A stretch of 50,505 nt of DNA, taken from positions 1-50,505 of the forward strand of contig NZ_JADOGI010000056.1 of the NCBI RefSeq assembly GCF_015645445.1. The letters are read 5' to 3'. Below the pieces are notes generated by a model that ran no database searches, was not told where the DNA came from, and saw only the letters and a list, made by a program, of their open reading frames with translations. Each line of letters starts with the position of its first letter. Within the stretch, counting starts at the first letter, position 1. Below are positions 34,401 to 42,084 of the stretch, piece after piece. A program made the position numbers and the translations under genes. The DNA comes from Nonomuraea cypriaca. GTDB lineage: Bacteria; Actinomycetota; Actinomycetes; Streptosporangiales; Streptosporangiaceae.

Positions 34401-34709
34401 CTCGGGAACGATCACTCCGCCGCCCCCGCCGTACACCTTGACGTGCCCGGCCCCGCGCTCGCGCAGCAGGTCCACCAGGTAGGAGAAGAACTCCACGTGC
34501 CCGCCCTGGTACGAGCTGATCGCCACGCCCTGCGCGTCCTCCTGGATGGCGGCCGTGACGATCTCGTCGACAGAACGGTTGTGCCCGAGATGGATGACCT
34601 CGGCGCCCTGCGACTGAAGAATCCGCCGCATGATGTTGATCGCCGCGTCATGCCCGTCGAACAGGGCCGCGGCGGTCACGAAACGGACTGGGTGTACCGG
34701 AACGTGCAC
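31494..34709 (-). CDS. icmF: Fused isobutyryl-CoA mutase
   Basis: A 1071-residue adenosylcobalamin-dependent mutase that interconverts isobutyryl-CoA and n-butyryl-CoA and carries its own G-protein chaperone. Domain order: B12-binding domain with base-off motif DGHDAA (residues 18-23); MeaI-like GTPase with Walker A GVTGTGGSGKSS (194-205), a switch region ETPGIGQGDAG and the base-recognition motif NKYE; then the catalytic TIM barrel from about 480, including GNRIPRVALPRYTDQG and SGYHIAEAGANPISQLAF. The length fits IcmF (about 1080). GTG start with AAAGGAG 9 nt upstream. It links valine/branched-chain and butyrate metabolism, relevant to polyketide precursors. Divergent from glucose dehydrogenase. 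Confidence 0.95.
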   Translation of the reverse strand: MHVPVHPVRFVTAAALFDGHDAAINIMRRILQSQGAEVIHLGHNRSVDEIVTAAIQEDAQGVAISSYQGGHVEFFSYLVDLLRERGAGHVKVYGGGGGVIVPEEIELLHSRGVTRVFSPEDGQRYGLPGMINKLIEDCDVELGDVPSVEAVVSGDQAALARAITFIESGRAPADLADGLRAAQEGGRGAAPVLGVTGTGGSGKSSLTDELVHRFRVDNDDKLRIAVIAIDPTRRRGGGALLGDRIRMNSLGPQTYFRSLATRGAASEVPDRLDDVITACRAAGYDLVIVETPGIGQGDAGIVPHVDVPVYVMTPEFGAASQLEKIDMLDFAEAVVINKYERRGAEDALRDVRRQLVRNREAFGASPEDMPVFGTIAARYNDTGVTALYQHLKPLLRADADAGPGLLPQVTSRTSEASAAIVPPARSRYLAEIAETVRAYHAETLAQAEAARRRQQLAAVREMLGEDDARLAELAERAERELTDESRTLLDTWPAVRDRYTADELVVRVRDREIHTPLWRETLSGNRIPRVALPRYTDQGDLLRFLRGENLPGTFPFTAGVFAFKRDDEDPTRMFAGEGDPFRTNRRFKLLSEGQPATRLSTAFDSVTLYGHDPDLRPDVYGKVGTSGVSIATLDDMKVLYDGFDLAAPNTSVSMTINGPAPTILAFFLNAAIDQARDRFRAEHGREPGEQEDRDLRARTLATVRGTVQADILKEDQGQNTCIFSTEFSLRMMADIQEWFIRNGVRNFYSVSISGYHIAEAGANPISQLAFTLANGFTYVEAYLARDMKIDDFAPNLSFFFSNGMDPEYSVLGRVARRIWAVAMRERYGAAERSQKLKYHIQTSGRSLHAQEMNFNDIRTTLQALIAVYDNCNSLHTNAFDEAVTTPSPDSVRRAMAIQLVINREWGLARNENPLQGAFIIEELTDLVEEAVLGEFERLSDRGGVLGAMETGYQRGKIQDESMLYEMRKHDGSLPIVGVNTFTSARGHDESDAHKLELARGTEEEKRSQLDRLHGFQERNRSEAAAQLDRLREAAMSEENAFEVLMEAARHCSLGQITDALFEAGGQYRRNV

Positions 34710-34748
34710 GCCTGATCACTCCTTTACGCCGGGCCTCTCCTTCCGAAG

Positions 34749-34768
34749 ATACTAGGACGTCCAACTAT
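34749..34768. promoter_or_regulatory. 20-bp imperfect palindrome between icmF and gdh
   Basis: ATACTAGGACGTCCAACTAT has 8 of 10 symmetric pairs and a GGACGTCC core. On the minus strand it ends in TAGTAT, a likely -10 for icmF, with TTGGGA 15 nt upstream as a weak -35. An operator overlapping the promoter is the simplest reading; the regulator is unknown. Confidence 0.55.
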
Positions 34769-34814
34769 TTCCCAACGGTCAACTGGGTAGGGGACGGTCA
34801 GGGGGTGACGGCCT

Positions 34815-35864
34815 ATGCGTGCGCTGACGTTCGAGCCGGGCAGGAGAGGGACGCTCGCGGTCGAGGAGGTGCCCGACCCTGAGCCCGCGCAGGGTGACCT
34901 GCTCGTCCAGGGACTGGCCCTGGGTATCTGCGGGACCGACAGGGAGCTGGCGGCGGCCGAGTACGGCTGGGCGCCTCCGGGCAGGCGGCGGATGGTCATC
35001 GGGCACGAGTCGCTCGGCCGGGTGCTGGAGTCACCGGAAGGCTCGGCGTTCTCGCCCGGCGACCTGGTGGTCGGCGTGGTGCGCCGGCCCGATCCGGTGC
35101 CGTGCGGGGCGTGCGCGCGCGGCGAGTTCGACATGTGCCGCAACGGCCGCTACACCGAGCGCGGCATCAAGGAGATCGACGGGTACGGCAGCGGGCGCTG
35201 GACGATCGAGGCCGCGTACGCCGTACGGCTGGATCCGTCGCTTGAGCGGGTGGGCATGCTGGTCGAGCCCACTTCCGTGGTGGCCAAGGCGTGGGAGCAG
35301 ATCGACCGGATCGGTTCGCGGGCCTGGTACGAGCCGCACTCGCTGCTGGTGACGGGAGCCGGGCCGATCGGGCTGCTGGCGGCGCTGATCGGGCGGCAGC
35401 GGGGGCTCGAGGTGCACGTGCTCGACCGGACCGCGACGGGGCTCAAGCCGGACCTGGTGGGCGAGCTGGGCGCAACGTACCACGCTGCGAGCTCGCTGGA
35501 GTCCCTCGCCCGGTTCAAGCCGGACATCATCATCGAGTGCACGGGGGTCGGCGAACTGGTCATCGAGGCCATGACGAGCACGTCCGCCGTCGGGATGGTG
35601 TGCCTGTGCGGCCTCTCGCGTGGGGGGCGTACGCACCGGGTGGACGCGGGCGTGATCAACCGGGACCTCGTGCTGGAGAACGACGTGGTGTTCGGCACGG
35701 TCAACGCCAACCTGCGGCACTTCAGGGACGCCGCGGCCGCCCTGGCGAAGGCCGATCCCGGGTGGCTGGAGCGGCTGGTCACGCGGCGGGTGCCGCTGGA
35801 TCGCGCCATGGAGGCGTTCGAGCAGGGTGACGACGTCAAGGTCGTCATCGAGCTCGACACATAG
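34815..35864 (+). CDS. gdh: Zinc-dependent glucose 1-dehydrogenase
   Basis: A 349-residue MDR enzyme of the archaeal-type glucose dehydrogenase group, oxidising glucose to gluconolactone with NAD(P). Catalytic zinc ligands C39 (GICGTD) and H64-E65 (GHES) are present, as is EPTSVVAKA. The structural zinc lobe keeps C97, C100 and C108 (CGACARGEFDMC) but lacks one of the usual four cysteines. RGIKEIDGYGSGRW is a signature of this group. Cofactor loop: VTGAGPIGLLAALI. The C-terminal domain is of the Glu_dehyd_C type. ATG has a G-rich stretch about 10 nt upstream. Divergent from icmF with 105 bp between starts. Confidence 0.88.
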   Translation: MRALTFEPGRRGTLAVEEVPDPEPAQGDLLVQGLALGICGTDRELAAAEYGWAPPGRRRMVIGHESLGRVLESPEGSAFSPGDLVVGVVRRPDPVPCGACARGEFDMCRNGRYTERGIKEIDGYGSGRWTIEAAYAVRLDPSLERVGMLVEPTSVVAKAWEQIDRIGSRAWYEPHSLLVTGAGPIGLLAALIGRQRGLEVHVLDRTATGLKPDLVGELGATYHAASSLESLARFKPDIIIECTGVGELVIEAMTSTSAVGMVCLCGLSRGGRTHRVDAGVINRDLVLENDVVFGTVNANLRHFRDAAAALAKADPGWLERLVTRRVPLDRAMEAFEQGDDVKVVIELDT

Positions 35865-35896
35865 GCTTCTCCGGCCTGCCGGGCTCCTGTTGGGGC

Positions 35897-36841
35897 TCAG
35901 CTCGGCTCGTACGGCTTGCGTCTCGTCGGGGTGGAGTGCTTGGTCACCGTACGGCCCGAGCCTGCCGGAACCCTGGTCCTGGCGGGCTGCTCCGGCTGAG
36001 CCGCACTCGGCTTGGCCGCACTCGGCTTCGCGGCACGGGCCGGCACCTTCTCGCGGGCCTTCTCTTCGGCTGGGGATTTCTGGGCGGCCGGCGCTCTGCC
36101 CCGCGTGGGGGTCTTCTCGCGGACCGGGGTCTTCTCGCCGGTGGAGGGCTTGTCCGGGCGCGGGGAGGTTGGTGCGTTCCACGGCCAGGGCAGGCGGCGG
36201 TGGGTGCCGCGGCGGCGGCCGGAGACGCGTAAGGAGAGCACGATGGTCAGCAGCACCATGGCGGCCAGCAGCGCGGGCGGCGTGCCCAGGATGTCCATCG
36301 GCGAGCCGTGGCCCGCCTCGGGACGCGGCGGCGACATGAACGGCCGTTCCGTCGAGCGGATCTCGTCGGGCTTCGTGGCGCCGGCCTTGACCAGGCGCGG
36401 CAGGCCGTACCCGACGACCTTGTCGGTCTCACGGGTCTTGCGCTTGAGCCAGACGCGGTCGACGTTCGCCTCGATGGTGTGGATCTTCTTGCCTTCGACG
36501 CGCTCCACGACCCCGACGTGGTCCACGCCCTTGTAGCTCTTGCCGCCGCTCCAGTCGAAGAAGACCAGGGCTCCCGGCTCGGGCTGCTGGGCCCAGGCGT
36601 CCTGCTTGATGAACCAGGCCGCGTGCGAGGGCGTCCAGGCGAACTCGCCGACGTATTCGGTGATGCCCGCCTTGTTCGCCGCCCAGGCGATGAACATGTC
36701 ACACCACGCGGCGTCGCGGTACTGGGAGTCTTGGACGTGATCCGCGTACCACTGACCGAACTTGGTGAACTGGCCGCTCTTCTCCTTGTAACCGAGTTCC
36801 TGCCGCACCGTCTTCAGCAGCTCATCCGCGATCGGGTCCAG
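35897..36841 (-). CDS. CHAP-domain membrane protein with basic tail
   Basis: A protein with an N-terminal CHAP (NlpC/P60-like amidase) domain: catalytic Cys in AAWCDMFIAWAA (C47), His in VDHVGVVE (H108), and a following acid/Asn in IEAN. A single membrane segment (about 184-205, DILGTPPALLAAMVLLTIVLSL) precedes an Arg/Lys/Pro/Ala-rich tail with degenerate repeats (EKTP, REKTP, KPSAAKPSAA). CHAP enzymes cut peptidoglycan. The start is unusual: GGGAGGAG stands 6 nt before CTG at 36841, giving MDPIADELLKTVRQELGYKEKSGQ, while the first GTG (36808) cuts into this conserved helix and has no ribosome site. There is no N-terminal signal peptide. Confidence 0.8.
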   Translation of the reverse strand: MDPIADELLKTVRQELGYKEKSGQFTKFGQWYADHVQDSQYRDAAWCDMFIAWAANKAGITEYVGEFAWTPSHAAWFIKQDAWAQQPEPGALVFFDWSGGKSYKGVDHVGVVERVEGKKIHTIEANVDRVWLKRKTRETDKVVGYGLPRLVKAGATKPDEIRSTERPFMSPPRPEAGHGSPMDILGTPPALLAAMVLLTIVLSLRVSGRRRGTHRRLPWPWNAPTSPRPDKPSTGEKTPVREKTPTRGRAPAAQKSPAEEKAREKVPARAAKPSAAKPSAAQPEQPARTRVPAGSGRTVTKHSTPTRRKPYEPS

Positions 36842-36935
36842 GGTGACTCCTCCCAGAAAACCGACAAATCACGATGGACTGTAGTAGCACCATGGCGGAT
36901 TTGTGCGAAACATCCGGAAAGTGTCTTGCTATGAG

Positions 36936-36947
36936 CCGAAATTTCGG
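36936..36947. promoter_or_regulatory. Palindrome CCGAAATTTCGG
   Basis: A perfect 12-bp palindrome in the 148-bp space between the PP2C stop and the CHAP start, about 95 bp upstream of the latter. Such an AT-centred palindrome is rare in this GC-rich window and may be an operator for the CHAP gene. Confidence 0.4.
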
Positions 36948-36989
36948 TTATGTGACTGCTGAGGCGCTTGGGACTGACTACTACGGAAG

Positions 36990-37760
36990 TTAGGAGCCGG
37001 CGCCGACGCGATAGACTCCCGCGTCGCCCGCGCCCGGCGCGACCACGTCGGCGACGATCACGGTCACGTTGTCCGGCGAGCCGCCCTCGTTGGCCAGATC
37101 GATGAGCCGCTGGACGGCCGCACCGGGGTCTGCCACCGTGGTCAGCACCTCGTGCAGGACCTCGGGCCCGAGCACGGTCGTCAGCCCGTCGGAGCAGAGG
37201 AGGTAGCGATCATCAGGCTCGGCTTCGCGCAGCGCCAGGTCCGGCTCCGCCCTGCCCTCGCTGCCCAGCACGCGCAGCACCATCGACCGCCGGGGATGCA
37301 CGGCGGCTTGATCCTCCGTTATCCGCCCTTCGTCCACCATCGACTGCACAAGTGTGTGATCCTTGGTCATCTGGTAGAGAGCACCATCGCGAAGCAGATA
37401 TCCGCGGGAGTCACCGAGATGAGCCAGGGCGAACTGGTAGCCGTCCCACAGCATGGCGGTCACCGTCGTCCCCATCCCCCTGCGGGCGGGGTCGATGTCG
37501 GCCAGCTCGACCAGCCTGCGCGCCGCCTCGCGCACGGCGCCTTCGAGCGCCGCCTCCAGGTCGGGGCCCGTCTCGGGAAGCGTGGCATCCAACTCGCGCA
37601 TGACGGCGATCGCCGCCGAACTCGCCAACTCCCCGGCCGCGTGTCCGCCCATCCCGTCAGCCACCACGAGCAAGCGGCCACTCGCATAGCCCGAATCCTC
37701 GTTCTGCTCCCTGCGACGGCCCACGTCTGATCCGGCGGCATAGCGGATGTTGTACTTCAT
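36990..37760 (-). CDS. PP2C-family Ser/Thr protein phosphatase
   Basis: A 256-residue soluble metal-dependent phosphatase (PstP-like catalytic domain, no membrane anchor). Motifs: SDVGRRREQNEDSGY (metal Asp22), VVADGMGGHAAGE (D35/G36), GDSRGYLLRDG, DHTLVQSMVDEG, CSDGLT and SPDNVTVIV. It reverses Ser/Thr phosphorylation. It starts ATG only 76 bp from the divergent methylase gene, beyond which lies a Ser/Thr kinase, so it may act on that kinase or its targets. On the minus strand TTGTGA-17-TTTACT lies 7 nt before the ATG, a plausible leaderless promoter. Confidence 0.92.
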   Translation of the reverse strand: MKYNIRYAAGSDVGRRREQNEDSGYASGRLLVVADGMGGHAAGELASSAAIAVMRELDATLPETGPDLEAALEGAVREAARRLVELADIDPARRGMGTTVTAMLWDGYQFALAHLGDSRGYLLRDGALYQMTKDHTLVQSMVDEGRITEDQAAVHPRRSMVLRVLGSEGRAEPDLALREAEPDDRYLLCSDGLTTVLGPEVLHEVLTTVADPGAAVQRLIDLANEGGSPDNVTVIVADVVAPGAGDAGVYRVGAGS

Positions 37761-37789
37761 ACCCAGCAGTAAATCATTGGTTGAAAGAC

Positions 37790-37822
37790 TTCACAAGCAG
37801 ATGCGCTGAAGACTCTTGTGAA
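37790..37822. promoter_or_regulatory. Inverted repeat in the PP2C/methylase divergent promoter
   Basis: TTCACAAG (37790-37797) and CTTGTGAA (37815-37822) form a perfect 8-bp inverted repeat with a 17-bp spacer. The left arm read on the minus strand supplies the -35 (TTGTGA) of the PP2C promoter; the right arm abuts TACTGT (37824-37829), the apparent leaderless -10 of the methylase. The HTH domain of the methylase itself is a candidate ligand. Confidence 0.55.
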
Positions 37823-37836
37823 CTACTGTGGGCTCC

Positions 37837-39954
37837 ATGAGCCACGACCCGACCGTCAACGCCGGGGACATCGCCCGGCTCGCCGGTGTCGGGCGGGCCG
37901 CGGTGAGCAACTGGCGCCGCCGCCACGACGACTTCCCCCAGCCCATCGGCGGCACGGCCAACCAGCCCCTGTTCTCGCTGCGTCAGGTCGAGTCCTGGCT
38001 GCGGCGCTATGGGAAGTCCTACCAGGTCTCCCTGGGAGATCGGGTCTGGCAACGCCTGAAGGCCGCGGGCGATTTGCGGCTGGGCGAGTTGGTGGCCCAG
38101 GCCGGCGCCCTGCTCACCCACTACGAGGAGGCCCGCAGGACGGGTCCCGAGACCACGTCGGGCGTCCGGCCGACCACCCAGGACAACACGCCCACACCGG
38201 AACCCGGCCACGCCGCCGAAGCCGCCTCGGAGACCCGGGCGGCCGCGCGCACAGGCGAAGCCGCCGCGGAAGCCAGGCCGACCGGACGCACGGGCGAAGC
38301 CGCCCCAGAAGCCAGCTCAACCCGGCGTACAGGTGAAGCCGCTTCAGAAGCCAGGTCAACCGGACGCGCAGGCGCCGGGGCGGCCGGGCGTACAGGCGAG
38401 GCCGCCTCTGAGGCGGGGTCGGCCGGTGGGTGGGTGGCGCGGCGTGGGGGCTCGGCCGGCGGGCTGGAGCCGGAGCTGGCGGAGTTGATCCTGGAGCTGG
38501 CCGAGCAGCACGACCCGCTGACCGCGTACGAGTTCCTTTGCGAGCGTTATCTCGAAGCGCACTCCAGGCAGCTCTCCGTCACCCGCGACGACGTGGCCGA
38601 GCTGATGGTCCGGCTGGTGCGCGCCGACGGCGCGACCATCCTCGACCCGGCCTGCGGCGTGGGCACCCTGCTCCTCGCCCCGGCGCGGGCGGTGCCCGGA
38701 CCGGCCGGAGCGCCGCGGATCGCGGCGCGGATGCTGGGCCAGGAGCTCAGCGAGACCTCGGCCGCCATCACCGCCTCCAGGCTGCGGCTACGCGGCATAG
38801 ATGCCGAGATCGTGGCGGGCGACTCGGTGCGCCACGACGGGTTCGCGGGCGAGAAGGCGGACGCGGTGGTGTGCGATCCGCCGTTCAACGAGCGAGCCTG
38901 GGGCTACGAGGAGCTGACCGGCGACCCGCGCTGGGAGTACGGCCTGCCGCCACGCGGCGAGCCGGAGCTGGCCTGGGTGCAGCACTGCCTCACCCACGTC
39001 AGGCCCCGCGGCCTGATCGCCATCCTCATGCCACCCGCCGCCGCCAGCCGCCGGGCGGGCCGCCGGATCCGCGCCAACCTGCTGCGCGCGGGCGCGCTGC
39101 GGGCGGTCGTGGCGCTGCCAGGCTCCGACCTGTGGCTGCTGCGCCGCCCCGCGGCGGGCGAGCGGCCGCCGTCCGACGTGCTGATCCTGGACGCCACGGC
39201 CAACCTGCCGGCGGTCGAGCCTGCCTGGGACGCCTACCTGGAGGACCGCTCGGACCAGACGGTACGCATCATCGACCTGCTGGCCGACGAGGTCGACATG
39301 ACCCCGGCCCGTCACCAGCGCCGTGACGACGTCGGCCGGGCGTTCGCCGAGGCCCGGGACCGGTTCCTGGCGGCCGCCGCAGTGCCGCCCGACCTGAAGG
39401 TGCTGGAGCAGCCGCTCGACCAGCCCGCCACCACGCTGGGCGACCTGATCAAGGAGGGCCTGGTGACGGCGTCGCAGGCCCCGCCCAAGATGGCCGCGGA
39501 CGGCGGCGACGTACCGGTGCTGACCTCCGACGACGTGCTCAACGGCAGCCCGCCGTCCGGCTCCACCACCATGCAGCAGGGCCTCATCGCGATCCGCCCC
39601 GGCGACGTGGTGGCCTCCTACTCCGCCGTGCGCGTGCTGGCCGACAGCGGAGAGGCGGTGCTGGGGCCGCACCTGACGCTCTACCGCGTGGACGCCCGCC
39701 GGCTCGACCCCGACTTCCTGGCCGGCTTCCTGCGAGCCGCGGGCGGCCGGGTGACGACCGGCTCCAGCCGGTTCGACGTCCGGCGCACCCGCCTGCCACG
39801 GCTGTCGCTGAAGGAGCAGAAGGCGTACGGCGAGGCGTTCAGGCAGCTCGCGGTGCTCGAAGACGCCCTCCGCGAGACCTCGACCCTGGGGCAGACGCTG
39901 ATCAGGCTGGGCCTCGACGGCCTGGCCGAAGGCCACCTGCACCCGCAGTCCTGA
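37837..39954 (+). CDS. N6-adenine DNA methylase with N-terminal HTH
   Basis: A 705-residue protein. The N-terminus (VNAGDIARLAGVGRAAVSNWRRRHDDFPQPIGG, about 7-40) is a MerR/helix-turn-helix fold. A low-complexity linker (about 120-205) contains RTGEAAxEA repeats. The methylase core of HsdM type has motif I DPACGVGT (about 270-277) and motif IV CDPPFN (about 346-351). The last 200 residues (LGDLIKEGLV, RPGDVVASYSAVRVL, RRTRLPRLSLKEQKAYGEAFRQL) resemble a half target-recognition domain of type I specificity subunits. No restriction subunit is nearby. ATG 37837 is preferred because TACTGT lies 7 nt upstream; a GTG 9 nt earlier is possible. It is 57 bp upstream of a Ser/Thr kinase gene. Confidence 0.87.
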   Translation: MSHDPTVNAGDIARLAGVGRAAVSNWRRRHDDFPQPIGGTANQPLFSLRQVESWLRRYGKSYQVSLGDRVWQRLKAAGDLRLGELVAQAGALLTHYEEARRTGPETTSGVRPTTQDNTPTPEPGHAAEAASETRAAARTGEAAAEARPTGRTGEAAPEASSTRRTGEAASEARSTGRAGAGAAGRTGEAASEAGSAGGWVARRGGSAGGLEPELAELILELAEQHDPLTAYEFLCERYLEAHSRQLSVTRDDVAELMVRLVRADGATILDPACGVGTLLLAPARAVPGPAGAPRIAARMLGQELSETSAAITASRLRLRGIDAEIVAGDSVRHDGFAGEKADAVVCDPPFNERAWGYEELTGDPRWEYGLPPRGEPELAWVQHCLTHVRPRGLIAILMPPAAASRRAGRRIRANLLRAGALRAVVALPGSDLWLLRRPAAGERPPSDVLILDATANLPAVEPAWDAYLEDRSDQTVRIIDLLADEVDMTPARHQRRDDVGRAFAEARDRFLAAAAVPPDLKVLEQPLDQPATTLGDLIKEGLVTASQAPPKMAADGGDVPVLTSDDVLNGSPPSGSTTMQQGLIAIRPGDVVASYSAVRVLADSGEAVLGPHLTLYRVDARRLDPDFLAGFLRAAGGRVTTGSSRFDVRRTRLPRLSLKEQKAYGEAFRQLAVLEDALRETSTLGQTLIRLGLDGLAEGHLHPQS

Positions 39955-40011
39955 CGGTGTAGCTTTTGCCGAATGTAGTAATTTGCCGAGAAAGGCTGCG
40001 CGGAGGGGCGA

Positions 40012-40899
<888 letters not shown>

Positions 40900-40916
40900 G
40901 CAGCTTTCCAAAGTCT

Positions 40917-40935
40917 TGCCCGCAACCCTCGGGCA
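40917..40935 (+). terminator. Small hairpin after the kinase gene
   Basis: TGCCCG-CAACCCT-CGGGCA is a perfect 6-bp stem 18 bp after the kinase stop, without a T-run. A weak terminator candidate. Confidence 0.35.
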
Positions 40936-41026
40936 GCCAACTTCCGTCCCCCTCGGTCGTCGAGTGCCGGGCCGGCACGTCCAGGTCGCTTCGGCTGTGT
41001 TCGGCGCACATGGCATAGTCCTCACC

Positions 41027-41947
41027 GTGCCGTTGGATGATCTGCCGGACTGGCTGCCGGCCTGGTGTGCGGACCAGTTGGAGGACGAGCCGGTCCGCGT
41101 GCTGTTCGAGCTGCGGCGGATGTCGGCGGTGTTCGGGCTGCGGTTGGCCGGTGGGCGGGATGTCGTGGTGAAAGCGCGGGAGGACGACGGCCGGGCGGCG
41201 TCGTGTGTCGCCGCGCAGGCCCGGTTGGCGGAGCGGGGGTTTCCGTGTGCCCGGCCGCTCACGCCCGCGGTCGGCGTCGGTGCCCTGGCCGTGCACGCTG
41301 AGGAGTCCCGGCCCGGCGGTGAACTGCTGCGCGGCGACTCGCCGGACGTCGCCATGCGTTACGCGGCGGTGTTCGCCCGGCTGATGGCCGAACTGGCCGA
41401 CGTGACCGTCGCGCCGCCGCTGCCGAATCCGCGCTGGGCGCGCTGGGACCACACCGATTCCGGGGTGTGGCCGGCGGTCGCGGAGCTGGACGACCGGGAC
41501 CAGGGCGCCGTGCCGGCGTATGTCGTCGAGACGGCCGAGCGGGCCCGCAAGCGGATGCTGGCGGCCGGCCTGCCGTGCGTGCTGGGCCACGCCGACTTCG
41601 AAGCGCAGAACCTCCGCTGGCACGACGGGGACGTGTGGGCCGTGCACGACTGGGACAGCCTGGCGTGGCAGCCGGAGGCGGCGCTGGCGGGTGCGGCGTG
41701 CGGGGCGTTCGCCAGCGCCTCGCCGCCGACCCTGGCCCCGATCGAGAGCTCCGCCGCGTTCCTGGCGGCTTATCAGGATCAGCGGGGGCGCCGGTTCACC
41801 GCGGAGGAGCAGGAGATCGCGTGGGCGGCCAGCCTGTGGCCGGCGGCGCACAACGCCCGCTGGGAGGCCGTGCACGGCGACCCCCCGGTGTCCTGTGACG
41901 CCGTCCACGCCCAGGCAGCCGAACGCCTCCGCCGAGCGAACGCCTAG
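41027..41947 (+). CDS. Aminoglycoside phosphotransferase-fold protein (APH family)
   Basis: A 306-residue kinase-like protein. Catalytic loop GHADFEAQN (HxDxxxxN) and metal site VHDWDS are intact; VVVKARE carries the ATP Lys. CATAGT at 41014-41019 lies 7 nt before the GTG, so translation is probably leaderless; the longer upstream frame has no coding character. The family phosphorylates small molecules, sometimes antibiotics, but similarity of this kind does not show resistance. It lies between the kinase and the ceb-like operon with no operon partner. Confidence 0.82.
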   Translation: MPLDDLPDWLPAWCADQLEDEPVRVLFELRRMSAVFGLRLAGGRDVVVKAREDDGRAASCVAAQARLAERGFPCARPLTPAVGVGALAVHAEESRPGGELLRGDSPDVAMRYAAVFARLMAELADVTVAPPLPNPRWARWDHTDSGVWPAVAELDDRDQGAVPAYVVETAERARKRMLAAGLPCVLGHADFEAQNLRWHDGDVWAVHDWDSLAWQPEAALAGAACGAFASASPPTLAPIESSAAFLAAYQDQRGRRFTAEEQEIAWAASLWPAAHNARWEAVHGDPPVSCDAVHAQAAERLRRANA

Positions 41948-41960
41948 TCCGGTGAGCCTC

Positions 41961-41972
41961 AGAGCGCGCTCT
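41961..41972. promoter_or_regulatory. Palindrome AGAGCGCGCTCT, possible second operator
   Basis: A 12-bp perfect palindrome 73 bp upstream of the main LacI-type operator, with the same GAG/CTC arms but a CGCG core. It could be an auxiliary site allowing looping; its degenerate core makes this uncertain. Confidence 0.35.
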
Positions 41973-42003
41973 CTCCGCAGCCCGGATTGTTACATAACCT
42001 CCG

Positions 42004-42033
42004 TTGACAGAGGCATGTGAGCGCCACGAATCT
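42004..42033 (+). promoter_or_regulatory. Promoter of the ceb-like operon
   Basis: TTGACA at 42004-42009 is a perfect -35 hexamer. GAATCT at 42028-42033, 18 nt later, is the best -10. The LacI-type palindrome starts directly after, over the expected transcription start. Confidence 0.6.
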
Positions 42034-42034
42034 C

Positions 42035-42054
42035 GTGAGAGAGCGCTCTCTCAC
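42035..42054. promoter_or_regulatory. LacI-type operator, 20-bp perfect palindrome
   Basis: GTGAGAGAGCGCTCTCTCAC is perfectly symmetric and has the GAGCGCTC core of CebR sites in streptomycetes (TGGGAGCGCTCCCA). It lies 31 bp upstream of the binding-protein ATG, over the promoter start. The LacI protein encoded at the end of the same operon is the expected ligand. Confidence 0.8.
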
Positions 42055-42084
42055 ACCCCCTGAGCCCAACACTGGAGGGTTTCC

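Noticed and set aside
31494..34709. Methylmalonyl-CoA mutase
   Set aside because: The domain order B12-binding, GTPase, catalytic in one chain is that of IcmF; MCM keeps the B12 domain at the C-terminus and its chaperone separate.
37837..39954. Complete type I restriction-modification system
   Set aside because: Only the methylase is present; there is no HsdR or separate HsdS in the window, so restriction activity is not supported.
41027..41947. Antibiotic resistance gene
   Set aside because: The APH fold is shared by many small-molecule kinases; sequence here does not match a known resistance enzyme, so resistance is not claimed.
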